From positions 62,001-126,000 of the forward strand of contig NZ_JJNZ01000024.1 of NCBI RefSeq assembly GCF_000690055.1: a stretch of DNA of 64,000 nt. Reading direction: 5' to 3'. The stretch comes from Pseudoalteromonas fuliginea. GTDB lineage: Bacteria; Pseudomonadota; Gammaproteobacteria; Enterobacterales; Alteromonadaceae. The notes below the pieces were generated by a model. The model made no database searches and had not been told where the DNA came from. It saw nothing but the letters and a program-made list of their open reading frames with translations. Shown here one piece after another: positions 36,066-44,814 of the stretch. Every line of letters starts with the position of its first letter. Position 1 is the stretch's first letter. The position numbers and the translations under genes are program-made.

Positions 36066-36085
36066 AAATTATAAGTTCGTGAGAG

Positions 36086-36970
36086 ATGATCAACAACTTC
36101 AATTTAAACGACTACTCACTGTGGACCGCGCTCGTTACGCCATTTGATCAACACGGCGATGTTGACTACAACACGTTAACTAAGCTGGTTAGCGATCAAG
36201 AAGCGGCACATAACGGTATTTTGCTACTTGGCAGTACGGGCGAAGGTTTAGCACTAACGCTAAAAGAGCAACAAGCCATTGTTGAACACGTATGCCAGCT
36301 AAAACCAACAGTACCACTCATGGTTGCTGTGGGCGGTAGTAACTTAAAGCAACAAATTGAGTGGGTTAATTACTGTAATACACTACCAATTCATAGCTTT
36401 TTACTTGGCTCACCGCTTTATGCAAAGCCTGGTGCTATAGGTCAAACTCATTGGTTTGAAAGCCTACTTAATGCAAGCGCTCACCCATGTATGCTTTATA
36501 ACGTACCGGGTCGAAGCGCTGTTAGCATCCCAGCGGCAACAATTCAAAACTTACAAAACAATAAAAATTTATGGGCGTTAAAAGAAGCGAGCGGCAGTAT
36601 TGCTCAGTTTGAAGCTTACCGCCAAGCGGCCCCTAATTTAGCTATTTTTAGTGGCGACGATGCGCTAATGCCTTATTTTGCACAAGCCGGTGCAAAAGGA
36701 TTAGTGTCGGTAGCTGCAAACGCATGGCCTGAACAAACTCACGAGTTTGTTAAACGCTGTTTAAGTGGTCAACACCCTAATTTATTTGCCCAGTGGTCAA
36801 GCGCTATTAATAGCCTATTTGCTGTCGCAAACCCTATTCCCGTAAAGGTACTGATGCATTTGCAAGGCCGCTTAAGCAGCCCGCAACTTCGTCCACCTTT
36901 AACACATCTTGAGTTAACTCAAACCGATTGCATCACAACTGCAAACAACACCATTTTATCTTGGCATTAA
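36086..36970 (+). CDS. dapA: 4-hydroxy-tetrahydrodipicolinate synthase (DapA-like)
   Basis: 294 residues, the usual DapA length. It condenses pyruvate with aspartate semialdehyde at the entry to lysine/DAP synthesis. The Schiff-base Lys166 sits in LKEASG, Tyr138 in LYNVPGR with Arg143, and Tyr112 in SPLYAKP. The substrate-loop is GSTGEG, so the first threonine of the E. coli pair is replaced by Ser50, a mild change. It is the first gene after the lysine riboswitch; dapD starts 16 bases later. Other DapA-fold aldolases exist, but the operon settles the function. Confidence 0.9.
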   Translation: MINNFNLNDYSLWTALVTPFDQHGDVDYNTLTKLVSDQEAAHNGILLLGSTGEGLALTLKEQQAIVEHVCQLKPTVPLMVAVGGSNLKQQIEWVNYCNTLPIHSFLLGSPLYAKPGAIGQTHWFESLLNASAHPCMLYNVPGRSAVSIPAATIQNLQNNKNLWALKEASGSIAQFEAYRQAAPNLAIFSGDDALMPYFAQAGAKGLVSVAANAWPEQTHEFVKRCLSGQHPNLFAQWSSAINSLFAVANPIPVKVLMHLQGRLSSPQLRPPLTHLELTQTDCITTANNTILSWH

Positions 36971-36985
36971 ATACAGGTTTTTATA

Positions 36986-37726
36986 ATGAGCTGGTTAGAA
37001 CTATTAAATAATTTAGAATCGGGCGCTGTACGCGCAGCATCACAAAACGAAAGCGGCCAATGGCAAGCTAACATAGAAGTAAAAAAAGGTATTTTAGAAG
37101 CCTTTAAAAATGGCACTAATACTGAGTTTACAGGTGGTTTTGTTGATAAACATAACTTAGCTCCGCAAGAATTTAATACTGAAGATGGCGTGCGAATGGT
37201 GCCGGGTGGCTCAAGTGTTCGCCGTGGTGCTTATGTGGCTAAAGGCACGATTATTATGCCACCAGCGTATGTAAACATTGGTGCATATATCGACGAAGGC
37301 ACAATGGTAGATAGCCACGCATTAGTTGGCTCGTGTGCACAAGTAGGTAAAAACGTACATTTAAGTGCTGCAGTTCAGCTTGGTGGTGTACTTGAGCCAA
37401 TTGGTGCAAGCCCAGTAGTGGTTGAAGACGACGCCTTTATTGGTGCGGGCTGCATTATTGTTGAAGGCGTAGTCATTAAAAAAGGCGCAGTACTTGCCCC
37501 TGGCGTACGTTTATCAGCAACTATTCCAGTATACGATTGCGTAAACGAGCGCCAACTTGATAAAGGCGAGCCAATCCCTGAATACGCCATTGTAATACCG
37601 GGCTCTCGCCCTGCGTCAAACGAATGGGCGCGCGAGCAAGGCTTAAGCATGTCGTGTGCGTTAATAGTTAAATACCGCGACGAGAAAAGCGATGCATCGT
37701 TATTGCTTGAAGAGGTTTTACGATAA
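36986..37726 (+). CDS. dapD: Tetrahydrodipicolinate N-succinyltransferase-like (DapD family)
   Basis: 246-residue left-handed beta-helix acyltransferase. Hexapeptide repeats run from about residue 85 to 180 (NIGAYIDEGTMVDSHALVGSC, NVHLSAAVQLGGVLEP), with the DapD signature GGVLEP and GxGCIIVEGVVI. It lacks part of the N-terminal helical domain and is about 28 residues shorter than E. coli DapD (274). It would succinylate (or acetylate) tetrahydrodipicolinate. The stop codon overlaps the next start (TAATG), so it is translationally coupled to the decarboxylase. Confidence 0.87.
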   Translation: MSWLELLNNLESGAVRAASQNESGQWQANIEVKKGILEAFKNGTNTEFTGGFVDKHNLAPQEFNTEDGVRMVPGGSSVRRGAYVAKGTIIMPPAYVNIGAYIDEGTMVDSHALVGSCAQVGKNVHLSAAVQLGGVLEPIGASPVVVEDDAFIGAGCIIVEGVVIKKGAVLAPGVRLSATIPVYDCVNERQLDKGEPIPEYAIVIPGSRPASNEWAREQGLSMSCALIVKYRDEKSDASLLLEEVLR

Positions 37727-38931
37727 TGAGCTTTTTGAGCACGCCTATCAAAACCGCTGTAAATACTATTACACAACAACTTGATACACCTTTTTTTGTT
37801 TACGACCTAGATCAACTAAACACGCATCTTGCGCGTTTAGTGGCGCAAACCGATGTAAAACTATGGTACGCGGTAAAAGCAAATCCACTGTCTAAAATAA
37901 TTCAAAGCTTAGACAGCGCTGGCTTTAATTTTGACGTAGCAAGTAAAGGTGAGCTTGAGCAAGTACTCGCACAAGGTATTAGCTCGCAGCGCGTGCTCAA
38001 CACAGGGCCTGCAAAAAGCCCTAAACAAATTAAACACTTTATTGAGCGCGGCGTGCGTATATTCGTAGCCGAAAGTCTCAATCAAGTACGTTGGTTAAAC
38101 CAACAAGCACAATTACAAAATACACAGTTACAAGTATTACTGCGTGTACAATTACGCTGGCCTGAAGGTGAAAAAAACCCACTGGGCGGCGACAGCCTCA
38201 CACCATTTGGTTTGGGTTGTGATGAGTGGCAAGCACTCAATGTAACCAACTACCCTGCACTTAAGTTTGACGGCTTACATATTTTTCAGTGGGGCAACAT
38301 GCTTAGCACGCAAAAACTAAGCGATTTGTGGTCACAAATGATTGCACCACTTAGTCAACTTGCCAGCGATTTAAATATTAGCCTTAAAATTCTCGATTTA
38401 GGCGGCGGCTTAGGTATTCCTTATACACAAAATGAAGCAACGCTTGATTGGGATGACTTAATTGCTGCGCTCGCTAAAATTAAAAATGATGCGGGTGTAG
38501 AAGAATTATGGATGGAACTTGGTCGCTATGCCGTGGGCGAATGCGGTCATTACGCAAACCCAGTAGTAGAGCGCAAACAAAACTATAATCAAGAACAAGT
38601 AATTTTAAGCGGCGGTATAAACCACTTATTACGCCCTGCTGTTACCAGTCAAGATTTTCCTGCTGCGTTACTGCGTGAATCCAGTGCTAAAACTCAAGCG
38701 GTCACTTTATACGGCCCGCTTTGTACAGCGCTTGATTGTCTAGGTGAGCATAACCTGCCAAGCGATTTAAATGAGCACGACTGGCTAGTGTTTAGCCAAT
38801 GCGGTGCTTACGGCTTTACCGAAAGTATGCCGTATTTTTTATGCCATGAGCTAGCTGGCGAGTACACATTGCAAAACGGTAAACTTACCTGCGTTCGCCA
38901 AGCCGAAAATGCCAGCCACTATTTAAGGTAA
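37726..38931 (+). CDS. lysA: Diaminopimelate-decarboxylase-like fold-III PLP enzyme
   Basis: 401 residues of the alanine-racemase-fold decarboxylase family. The PLP lysine is in WYAVKANP (about residue 51), DLGGGLGIPY binds phosphate, the LGRYAVGE block follows, and GPLCTALDCLG holds the cysteine that completes the partner active site. The usual LysA motif HxGSQ is replaced by HIFQWGNML, more like decarboxylases of secondary-metabolite or antibiotic loci, so the substrate may not be plain meso-DAP. The riboswitch and dapA-dapD neighbours still favour lysine formation. Coupled to dapD by an overlapping stop/start. Confidence 0.8.
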   Translation: MSFLSTPIKTAVNTITQQLDTPFFVYDLDQLNTHLARLVAQTDVKLWYAVKANPLSKIIQSLDSAGFNFDVASKGELEQVLAQGISSQRVLNTGPAKSPKQIKHFIERGVRIFVAESLNQVRWLNQQAQLQNTQLQVLLRVQLRWPEGEKNPLGGDSLTPFGLGCDEWQALNVTNYPALKFDGLHIFQWGNMLSTQKLSDLWSQMIAPLSQLASDLNISLKILDLGGGLGIPYTQNEATLDWDDLIAALAKIKNDAGVEELWMELGRYAVGECGHYANPVVERKQNYNQEQVILSGGINHLLRPAVTSQDFPAALLRESSAKTQAVTLYGPLCTALDCLGEHNLPSDLNEHDWLVFSQCGAYGFTESMPYFLCHELAGEYTLQNGKLTCVRQAENASHYLR

Positions 38932-38936
38932 TAAGC

Positions 38937-40058
38937 ATGAGTAATACAACACACATCAGCCAAGAGAACATTGTAGTAGGGGAGGTTGCAAACGGCTTAC
39001 CGCTTACAGTTCCTGTGTATCGTTTAAAAGGCGATGGTACAGGGCCTAGTGTTTACATTCAGGCCAATATGCATGGCGCTGAAGTGCAAGGTAACGCAGT
39101 TATTTTTCAGCTGCTTGAGCAATTAAAACACCTTAATCTTAATGGCGATATTACCCTTGTACCTTATGCAAATCCGATTGGTTGTAATCAAAAATCTGGC
39201 GAGTTTACCCTTGGCAGGTTCGATCCGATTACGGGCACTAATTGGAATCGCATGTATCATTACAATAAAAATTTAGTGACACAGTTTGCGCAAAATCATA
39301 CTCAGTATGACGACGCTACATTAAAAAGTAACTTCAAAAAGGCGCTTATTGACGAAGTAGACAGCAAACTTAACGGCCCTGCTTATTTACTCAATACGGG
39401 TAAACGCATTGCGCTTAACTTACAAAAACTCGCTCATCAGGCTGATATAGTACTCGATTTACACACTGGTCCTATTTCCAGCAAGCATTTGTACTGCCCA
39501 ACCTATGCAACCGAAAGCGCACGTTACTTTAATATTGAACATGTACTGCTTATCCCCAGTGATTTTGACGGCGCTATGGATGAAGCTAACTTTTGCCCAT
39601 GGTGGCATTTAAGTGATGCACTTAGCGAGCAAGGTCGTGAATTATCAATACCTGTAGAAGCATTTACGGTAGAGCTAGGCAGCCAAGAAAAAATAGACTT
39701 AAAAGAAGCACTAAACGATGCAAACAGCATTTTAAGTTACTTAAATCACAAAGGCGTATTACAAAACGCACCGCATACGCCAGCTAACATCACTCGCTAT
39801 GCATGTAATTTAGATGACTACTTTGCTTATTACGCCCCTATTGGCGGTATGGTTGAATACATAGCCCCACTTGGCGGGCACATTAAAGCCGGTGAGCCTA
39901 TTGCACATATTTTACGCATGGAGCGCTACTTAAGCGAGCAGCCACTGCAAACACTCACTCTTGATTGCGATGCAATTGCTATTTTGCACTTTGCCTCAGC
40001 GAGTGTTAACCAAGGTACCGAACTTTATAAGTTTTTTACTAACATATTCGAGCTTTAG
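38937..40058 (+). CDS. Succinylglutamate desuccinylase/aspartoacylase-family metallohydrolase
   Basis: 373 residues of the M14-like AstE/AspA group. Zinc ligands are visible as His46 and Glu49 in NMHGAEVQ and a later His in DLHTGP, with the catalytic glutamate in VEAFTVELG; a C-terminal beta domain (about 290-373) follows. These enzymes cleave N-acyl amino acids. It is the last gene of the lysine-riboswitch operon, five bases after the decarboxylase. Since the operon contains the acylating enzyme DapD, the fitting job is removal of the succinyl group from N-succinyl-DAP, normally done by the unrelated DapE. This role is an inference. Confidence 0.85.
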   Translation: MSNTTHISQENIVVGEVANGLPLTVPVYRLKGDGTGPSVYIQANMHGAEVQGNAVIFQLLEQLKHLNLNGDITLVPYANPIGCNQKSGEFTLGRFDPITGTNWNRMYHYNKNLVTQFAQNHTQYDDATLKSNFKKALIDEVDSKLNGPAYLLNTGKRIALNLQKLAHQADIVLDLHTGPISSKHLYCPTYATESARYFNIEHVLLIPSDFDGAMDEANFCPWWHLSDALSEQGRELSIPVEAFTVELGSQEKIDLKEALNDANSILSYLNHKGVLQNAPHTPANITRYACNLDDYFAYYAPIGGMVEYIAPLGGHIKAGEPIAHILRMERYLSEQPLQTLTLDCDAIAILHFASASVNQGTELYKFFTNIFEL

Positions 40059-40084
40059 CTCACCCTTCTCATTGCGTGAGAGTA

Positions 40085-40246
40085 ATACCAATTGCATTAA
40101 ATTAGTGATCTATTATAGCGATAAGGAAATAGCTTAATAACAAGGCTAAAATTATGGTACATAGTTGTTCTATATAAATAATTTTTAACGTAGTTAGTGA
40201 GTTATTTAATACGCTAGAATGATCATGTTTTTAATAAAATTGGTAT
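40085..40246 (+). mobile_element. 162-bp MITE-like element (copy B1)
   Basis: ATACCAATT at 40085 and AATTGGTAT ending at 40246 are inverted ends; the core TAGTTGTTCTATAT is at 40162-40175 (offset 77). It begins 26 bases after the last gene of the lysine operon and precedes the operon terminator. It is strongly similar to copy B2 at 58429 and, at the ends, to B3 at 36006. Confidence 0.85.
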
Positions 40247-40276
40247 AAATTAACTAAAGTAGTTAATTTGCATTAG

Positions 40277-40300
40277 AAAGCGGCCCAGGCCGCTTTTCTT
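40277..40300 (+). terminator. Terminator after the lysine operon
   Basis: AAAGCGGC-CCAG-GCCGCTTT followed by TCTTTT. It lies beyond the MITE-like element, which would therefore be transcribed with the operon. Confidence 0.8.
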
Positions 40301-40436
40301 TTGATCTGTGTTTATCTCAAATACGTATAATACGAAGTATAAGAAAAAATTCAGTAAAAGTTCACCGTTACATATGTTAAAAGACGTTATAATTAAATTA
40401 ACGCATACAATAACTTAAACTCACAAAGGAACTACA

Positions 40437-41471
40437 ATGAGCTGGCGCCACTGGATCACACTTTCTGCCTTAATAAGTACAGCTACCTTAGCACAAGAAG
40501 AGGTTGCTACAAACGAGCAAGACAACGAAATAAACCTTGTAAAACAGTGTATTTTAAACGAAGTTATTGGTGGAGACGGTAAACAAACTCTAGACGATCT
40601 TCGTAAAAAATGTTCGGCTCTTGAAGAAAACAAACAACTTACCGCGCTTGATAAACGCCAAGCACGTGAAGAAGTGGGTAAAAAAAATCGTAATGTTATT
40701 ACGCCACATAAACGTAATTATATTTTACCACTTTCGTACGTATCCCATCCCAATGATCGCCCTTTCGATGGCTTCGACGAATTAACTGATGATAATGATG
40801 GTGAACCGCTCGATAACTTAGAGGCAAAGTACCAGCTTTCTATTAAAGTACCTTTGTACGATGATTTTTCAGATGAAGACCAAGCATTATTTTTTGGTTT
40901 TACGCTGCAATCATATTGGCAAATATATAATTCAGAAATCTCCTCACCATTTCGTGAAACGAACTACGAACCTGAAGTTTTTTGGATAAACTACCTCGAC
41001 CCAGAAAATGTACTTTGGGGCGATGAAATGGCAATTGTTTTAGGTATTTCACATCAGTCAAATGGTCGTAGCCAGCCCAACTCACGCTCATGGAACCGTA
41101 TTTACGCTGATTTCATTTGGGAAAATGAAGGGTTTGTTTTTAGTTTTAAACCTTGGTATCGCATAGCCGAGGACGAAAAAGACAACGTTTTAGAAGCTAA
41201 AGGCGACGATAATCCAGACATATACAAATACATGGGCTATTTTGAATTTAGCGGTGCATACCGTCTTAACGATCATGAATTTAGCTTTATGTCGCGTAAT
41301 AACTTAAATTCAGACAATCGTGGTGCTATTCAGCTTGACTGGTCATTTCCATTATGGGGCCGAGTTCGTGGTTATGCACAATACTTCAATGGTTATGGCG
41401 AAAGCTTAATTGACTATAATGCCGATATAGAACGTATTGGTGTAGGTATATTATTAACCGATCTGCTGTAA
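40437..41471 (+). CDS. pldA: Outer-membrane phospholipase A1
   Basis: 344 residues with a signal peptide (to about residue 19, LA-QE) and a 12-strand barrel. Catalytic His206 and Ser208 lie in ISHQSNGR, and the neighbouring SRSWNRIYAD block is the PldA signature. It hydrolyses phospholipids that reach the outer leaflet. Compared with E. coli PldA (289) it carries an extra charged, presumably periplasmic N-terminal segment (about 20-95). Single gene with its own terminator. Confidence 0.92.
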   Translation: MSWRHWITLSALISTATLAQEEVATNEQDNEINLVKQCILNEVIGGDGKQTLDDLRKKCSALEENKQLTALDKRQAREEVGKKNRNVITPHKRNYILPLSYVSHPNDRPFDGFDELTDDNDGEPLDNLEAKYQLSIKVPLYDDFSDEDQALFFGFTLQSYWQIYNSEISSPFRETNYEPEVFWINYLDPENVLWGDEMAIVLGISHQSNGRSQPNSRSWNRIYADFIWENEGFVFSFKPWYRIAEDEKDNVLEAKGDDNPDIYKYMGYFEFSGAYRLNDHEFSFMSRNNLNSDNRGAIQLDWSFPLWGRVRGYAQYFNGYGESLIDYNADIERIGVGILLTDLL

Positions 41472-41491
41472 TACTTCCCTAAGTTTTACGC

Positions 41492-41523
41492 ATTAAAAAG
41501 CCAAGCATTGCTTGGCTTTTTAA
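41492..41523. terminator. Bidirectional terminator
   Basis: AAAAAGCCAAGCA-TTGCTTGGCTTTTT between convergent pldA and the GNAT-thioesterase gene. Confidence 0.9.
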
Positions 41524-41543
41524 TGTTTTGAACAACTAAACAG

Positions 41544-42437
41544 TTATTTTTTTACTACAAACTGCCCTTCAAACTCCGCAACTATATTATCACCATCATA
41601 AATAGTAACAGGCACAACATAGCTTGCTTTACCTTCGGTTTCTAAATCGCTCAACTTACCTTTGCAGGCTTGCAAATCTACACACCCTCGTGGGTCGGTA
41701 GTAAGCGGCTTTAAGTACTTAATGTTAGCATCGGCTAATACAATATTACCTTCAAGCCCAGCTTCTTTGAGTGCTAAGTACGTAGCGCCCCAACCTGTTA
41801 GCGTGGCCAAGCTATAAATAGAACCTGCAAACATAGTGTTATGTAGGTTTAAGTTAGCGTCTAGGTCGGCGCTGGTTGTAAATTGCCAATCGGTGTAGCT
41901 TTCTACCTTAATGCCCATCGCGTCACTAATTGGAATAGACTCCCGCCACGTATTTTGTAGTACCTGCGTCCAATTAGGGTGACGAAACCAACCTGGCTCA
42001 CACGGCTTTTGCTTTACCATTTTAAAATGCTGTACATCGCCATACGCTAAATGTGCTTTTTCTTTTAGTTCGTAACCGTGGCGTTTATAAAACTCAAGCG
42101 CACGTTCGCGAGCAAATAAAACCAGTTCATCAGCATTTTGCGTCCATGCTATTTTTTCAAGCTCATGTAATAAACGACTACCAATATGTTGATTACGATT
42201 CCCTTCAGCAACGGCCATGTAACGCACTTGTGCCTGTTCATGATTGTTAAAGTGCAAACGTGCTACGCCTAGCACTTCACCTTCTTTATTTTTTATAAAG
42301 CGATGCTCAGAATCTTGCTCCATATCATCTTGCTCAGAGCCACGCGGCTCGCCCCAAGGCGCGCGTAATACCTGCCAGCGCAATTGGTAATACGCTTGCC
42401 AATCTTCGCTGCTTTGTGGGGTGCTTACCTGAAACAT
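41544..42437 (-). CDS. GNAT acetyltransferase - hotdog thioesterase fusion (YiiD/FabY-like)
   Basis: 297 residues: an N-terminal GNAT domain (about 1-140; RYMAVAEGNRNQHIGSRLLHELE is the acetyl-CoA loop and helix) fused to a C-terminal YiiD-type hotdog thioesterase domain (about 155-297; TADLDANLNLHNTMFAGSIYSLATLTGW). E. coli YiiD has the same two-domain layout. Probable role in acyl-thioester metabolism. Both domains appear intact. Confidence 0.88.
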   Translation of the reverse strand: MFQVSTPQSSEDWQAYYQLRWQVLRAPWGEPRGSEQDDMEQDSEHRFIKNKEGEVLGVARLHFNNHEQAQVRYMAVAEGNRNQHIGSRLLHELEKIAWTQNADELVLFARERALEFYKRHGYELKEKAHLAYGDVQHFKMVKQKPCEPGWFRHPNWTQVLQNTWRESIPISDAMGIKVESYTDWQFTTSADLDANLNLHNTMFAGSIYSLATLTGWGATYLALKEAGLEGNIVLADANIKYLKPLTTDPRGCVDLQACKGKLSDLETEGKASYVVPVTIYDGDNIVAEFEGQFVVKK

Positions 42438-42680
42438 ACATACTCCTGTTGTTATATAAGCCGTAAATAAAAAATCAAAAAGGCTACGGCGCTATACTAA
42501 TCATATTGATTATCTACAAGCTAGAAAGCTCAAATAATTAAATCGCTTGGTATTTTTATTGTAAATACCATACTCCATCTTTAAAAAACTGCAAATACGA
42601 CTTTGGTGATGGCCATAAAATATCTAAAAATTAATAACACAAGGCATTGCCATTTAACGGTGCTAGTTTATGCTGAGAAT

Positions 42681-43400
42681 ATGATAGAAAAAATCAATTA
42701 TATAAATTCGCTGACGGGCTTGCTAAGCGATCAGTTTATTGAGAATAGCCACAGCATTGGTCAGTTAATCTATTGGCATAAATGCAGTGGCGATCACATT
42801 CAGATACGTGGTCATGAGCAGTTGCGCTGGTTACTCATTAACGACACACTCCAATCTGTTATTGATTTAAATGACCCGAGTTTATTACTTTTTCCACATT
42901 TATTGTGCTTAGGTAAGCAATGGCAAGCTCTTAGCGCGCCAAAAAAGGTGCTAGAACTTGGCCTTGGCGGCGGTGCTATTCGTAATTATTTACAACACAA
43001 ATACCCCAAAGCACACATAACATCCGTTGAAAAAAACGCTGATATTATTGATTGCTACACTCAATTTTTTTCATCAAATAAAAATGATCAATTACTATGC
43101 GCCGATGCACAACAGGTTTTAAAAAGTGCGCAAAATATTGACTGGATTATCTTAGATTTATTTAGCCAAATAGACGCACCTCGATTTTTATTTGAAGAGG
43201 CATTTTATAAAAAAATCTACTTGGCTTTAAATAACAACGGTGTGCTATTTATTAATTTTTTATCGCAACATGAGTCGCAATTAAAGCAACTTAAGCAGCT
43301 ATTACTCGATGTGTTTGGCTGCACAGTCAGCCCGCAAAAAATTACGGGCTACGTGAATCATATTGTCGTGGTAACCAAAAAACTTAAACAGATAAGTTAA
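42681..43400 (+). CDS. Spermidine-synthase-like methyltransferase-fold protein
   Basis: About 239 residues from ATG 42681 (MIEKINYIN); upstream in-frame starts exist at 42603-42609 but add a segment that looks non-native. It has a Rossmann SAM-binding motif VLELGLGGGAIRN, an acidic residue after TSVEKNADII, and WIILDLFSQ as motif IV, as in SpeE-like proteins. The polyamine-synthase active-site YxD/DxxE set is not clearly kept, so it is probably not a true aminopropyltransferase. Its last 17 bases overlap the convergent dtd gene. Confidence 0.72.
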   Translation: MIEKINYINSLTGLLSDQFIENSHSIGQLIYWHKCSGDHIQIRGHEQLRWLLINDTLQSVIDLNDPSLLLFPHLLCLGKQWQALSAPKKVLELGLGGGAIRNYLQHKYPKAHITSVEKNADIIDCYTQFFSSNKNDQLLCADAQQVLKSAQNIDWIILDLFSQIDAPRFLFEEAFYKKIYLALNNNGVLFINFLSQHESQLKQLKQLLLDVFGCTVSPQKITGYVNHIVVVTKKLKQIS

Positions 43401-43821
43401 ACGTAACGGGTCCATCGTTACACAAGCTTACTTGCATATCGGCACCAAACTCACCGGTGGCTATTGTAAGCCCCAACTCTTTAGCTTGAGCAACAAAGTA
43501 CTCGTAAAGCTCATTAGCTTGGCTTGGCGTTGCCGCAGATGAAAAACTAGGGCGCATACCCTTTTTAGTATCAGCCGCTAAGGTAAATTGCGAAACCACC
43601 AGCAACTCACCTTTAATATCTTTGAGGCTTAAGTTCATTTTGTCGTTTTCGTCAGTAAAAATACGATAGTTACTTACTTTGTGTAAAAGCTTATCGGCCG
43701 TTTGCGTATAGTCGTGTTTTTCAACACCCAGCAACAACAAGATACCTTGGCTAATTTCGCCTACAACTTGATTATTAATTTCTACCTTGGCATGCTTTAC
43801 GCGCTGTATTAACCCTTGCAT
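43384..43821 (-). CDS. dtd: D-aminoacyl-tRNA deacylase
   Basis: 145 residues, the standard Dtd length. It removes D-amino acids (and glycine mischarged on tRNA-Ala) from tRNA. SQFTLAAD (about residues 78-85) and the Gly-cisPro-type NDGPVTF near the C-terminus (about 135-141) form the active site. It begins at the base after the upstream YihY gene ends, so the two are an operon. The 3' end overlaps a convergent gene by 17 bases. Confidence 0.95.
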   Translation of the reverse strand: MQGLIQRVKHAKVEINNQVVGEISQGILLLLGVEKHDYTQTADKLLHKVSNYRIFTDENDKMNLSLKDIKGELLVVSQFTLAADTKKGMRPSFSSAATPSQANELYEYFVAQAKELGLTIATGEFGADMQVSLCNDGPVTFNLSV

Positions 43822-44727
43822 TTAAACTGTGTCCTTTACTGTTGGCTTGTCATCTTCAAACTCAATTTCTGGTGTTTCTGGTATTTCATCTGGGCTAATA
43901 CATGCTGTAAATTCAGCGCCAAGCAAAACAACAACCCACGATAAATACACCCAAACAAACAAAATAGGAATCGTCGCCACTGCACCATAAATCACTTCGT
44001 ATGAAGGAAAATGGCTAATATAAAGTGCAAACCCTTTTTTAGTTAGCTCAAACAAAAGTGCCGCAAATAATGCTCCCGGTATCGCCGCTTTAAACGATAC
44101 GCGCGTATTAGGCACTAAGGTGTAGAGCATAATAAAGCCCACCATCGAAATACCATACGGCAATAGCTTTAACAAAAACCCGCTAAACCCAGGAATACCC
44201 TGATCAGCAAACGATACCAAAGATACAATATAAGAGGTAACACCAATGCTGGCACCAAGTAACATAGGCCCTAAGCTCAAAACCATCCAATATACTGCAA
44301 AGGAAATCATCATTGGGCGCTTTTTCTTTATTCGCCAAATGCGGTTTAGCGTGGCATCCACATTACGTATTAACAGTAAGGCTATTGCAGCTAAAAAACC
44401 AATACCTACTGCCGTCATTTGATTAGCGTTACCGGCAAAGGAGCTAATATGCTCTCTAATAACATCGGTAGAGGTAGGGACAAAGTTGGTAAACAAAAAG
44501 CTCTCAATTTCCATGCGAGTAGATTCAAAGCCCGGAAAAGCTGAAAATATAGCAACACCCACCGCAATAAGCGGTATCAAAGAAAGTAACGTAACATAGG
44601 CTAAATAGCCGGCATTAACCGTTATTTGATCATCTATACAGCGATTAAAATACTGCATCCACCAACTTGGCTGCTGGCGTATAAAGGTCTTAACTTGCTG
44701 TTTGTAATTGGAGAGCTTATCATTCAT
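43822..44727 (-). CDS. YihY/virulence factor BrkB family inner-membrane protein
   Basis: 301 residues with about six transmembrane helices and the family blocks NAGYLAYVTLLSLIPLIAVG (about 37-56), RNVDATLNRIWRIKKKRP and PNTRVSFKAAIPGAL. The E. coli homologue YihY was once called RNase BN in error; the true role is unknown. The C-terminal tail is acidic (EFEDDKPT). First gene of the yihY-dtd unit, a common gammaproteobacterial pairing. Confidence 0.9.
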   Translation of the reverse strand: MNDKLSNYKQQVKTFIRQQPSWWMQYFNRCIDDQITVNAGYLAYVTLLSLIPLIAVGVAIFSAFPGFESTRMEIESFLFTNFVPTSTDVIREHISSFAGNANQMTAVGIGFLAAIALLLIRNVDATLNRIWRIKKKRPMMISFAVYWMVLSLGPMLLGASIGVTSYIVSLVSFADQGIPGFSGFLLKLLPYGISMVGFIMLYTLVPNTRVSFKAAIPGALFAALLFELTKKGFALYISHFPSYEVIYGAVATIPILFVWVYLSWVVVLLGAEFTACISPDEIPETPEIEFEDDKPTVKDTV

Positions 44728-44814
44728 ACAATTGACTTGTGCTTATGTGGTTTTGATTATAATAACAATCAGCGCCATAATTTACAGCACTAACACGCGT
44801 AAACAGGAATTCAG

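Noticed and set aside
35869..36102. Leftward open frame of 77 codons in the lysine leader
   Set aside because: It overlaps the riboswitch P1/P5, the MITE derivative and the dapA start, has no ribosome site, and its content follows from AT-rich RNA-structured sequence.
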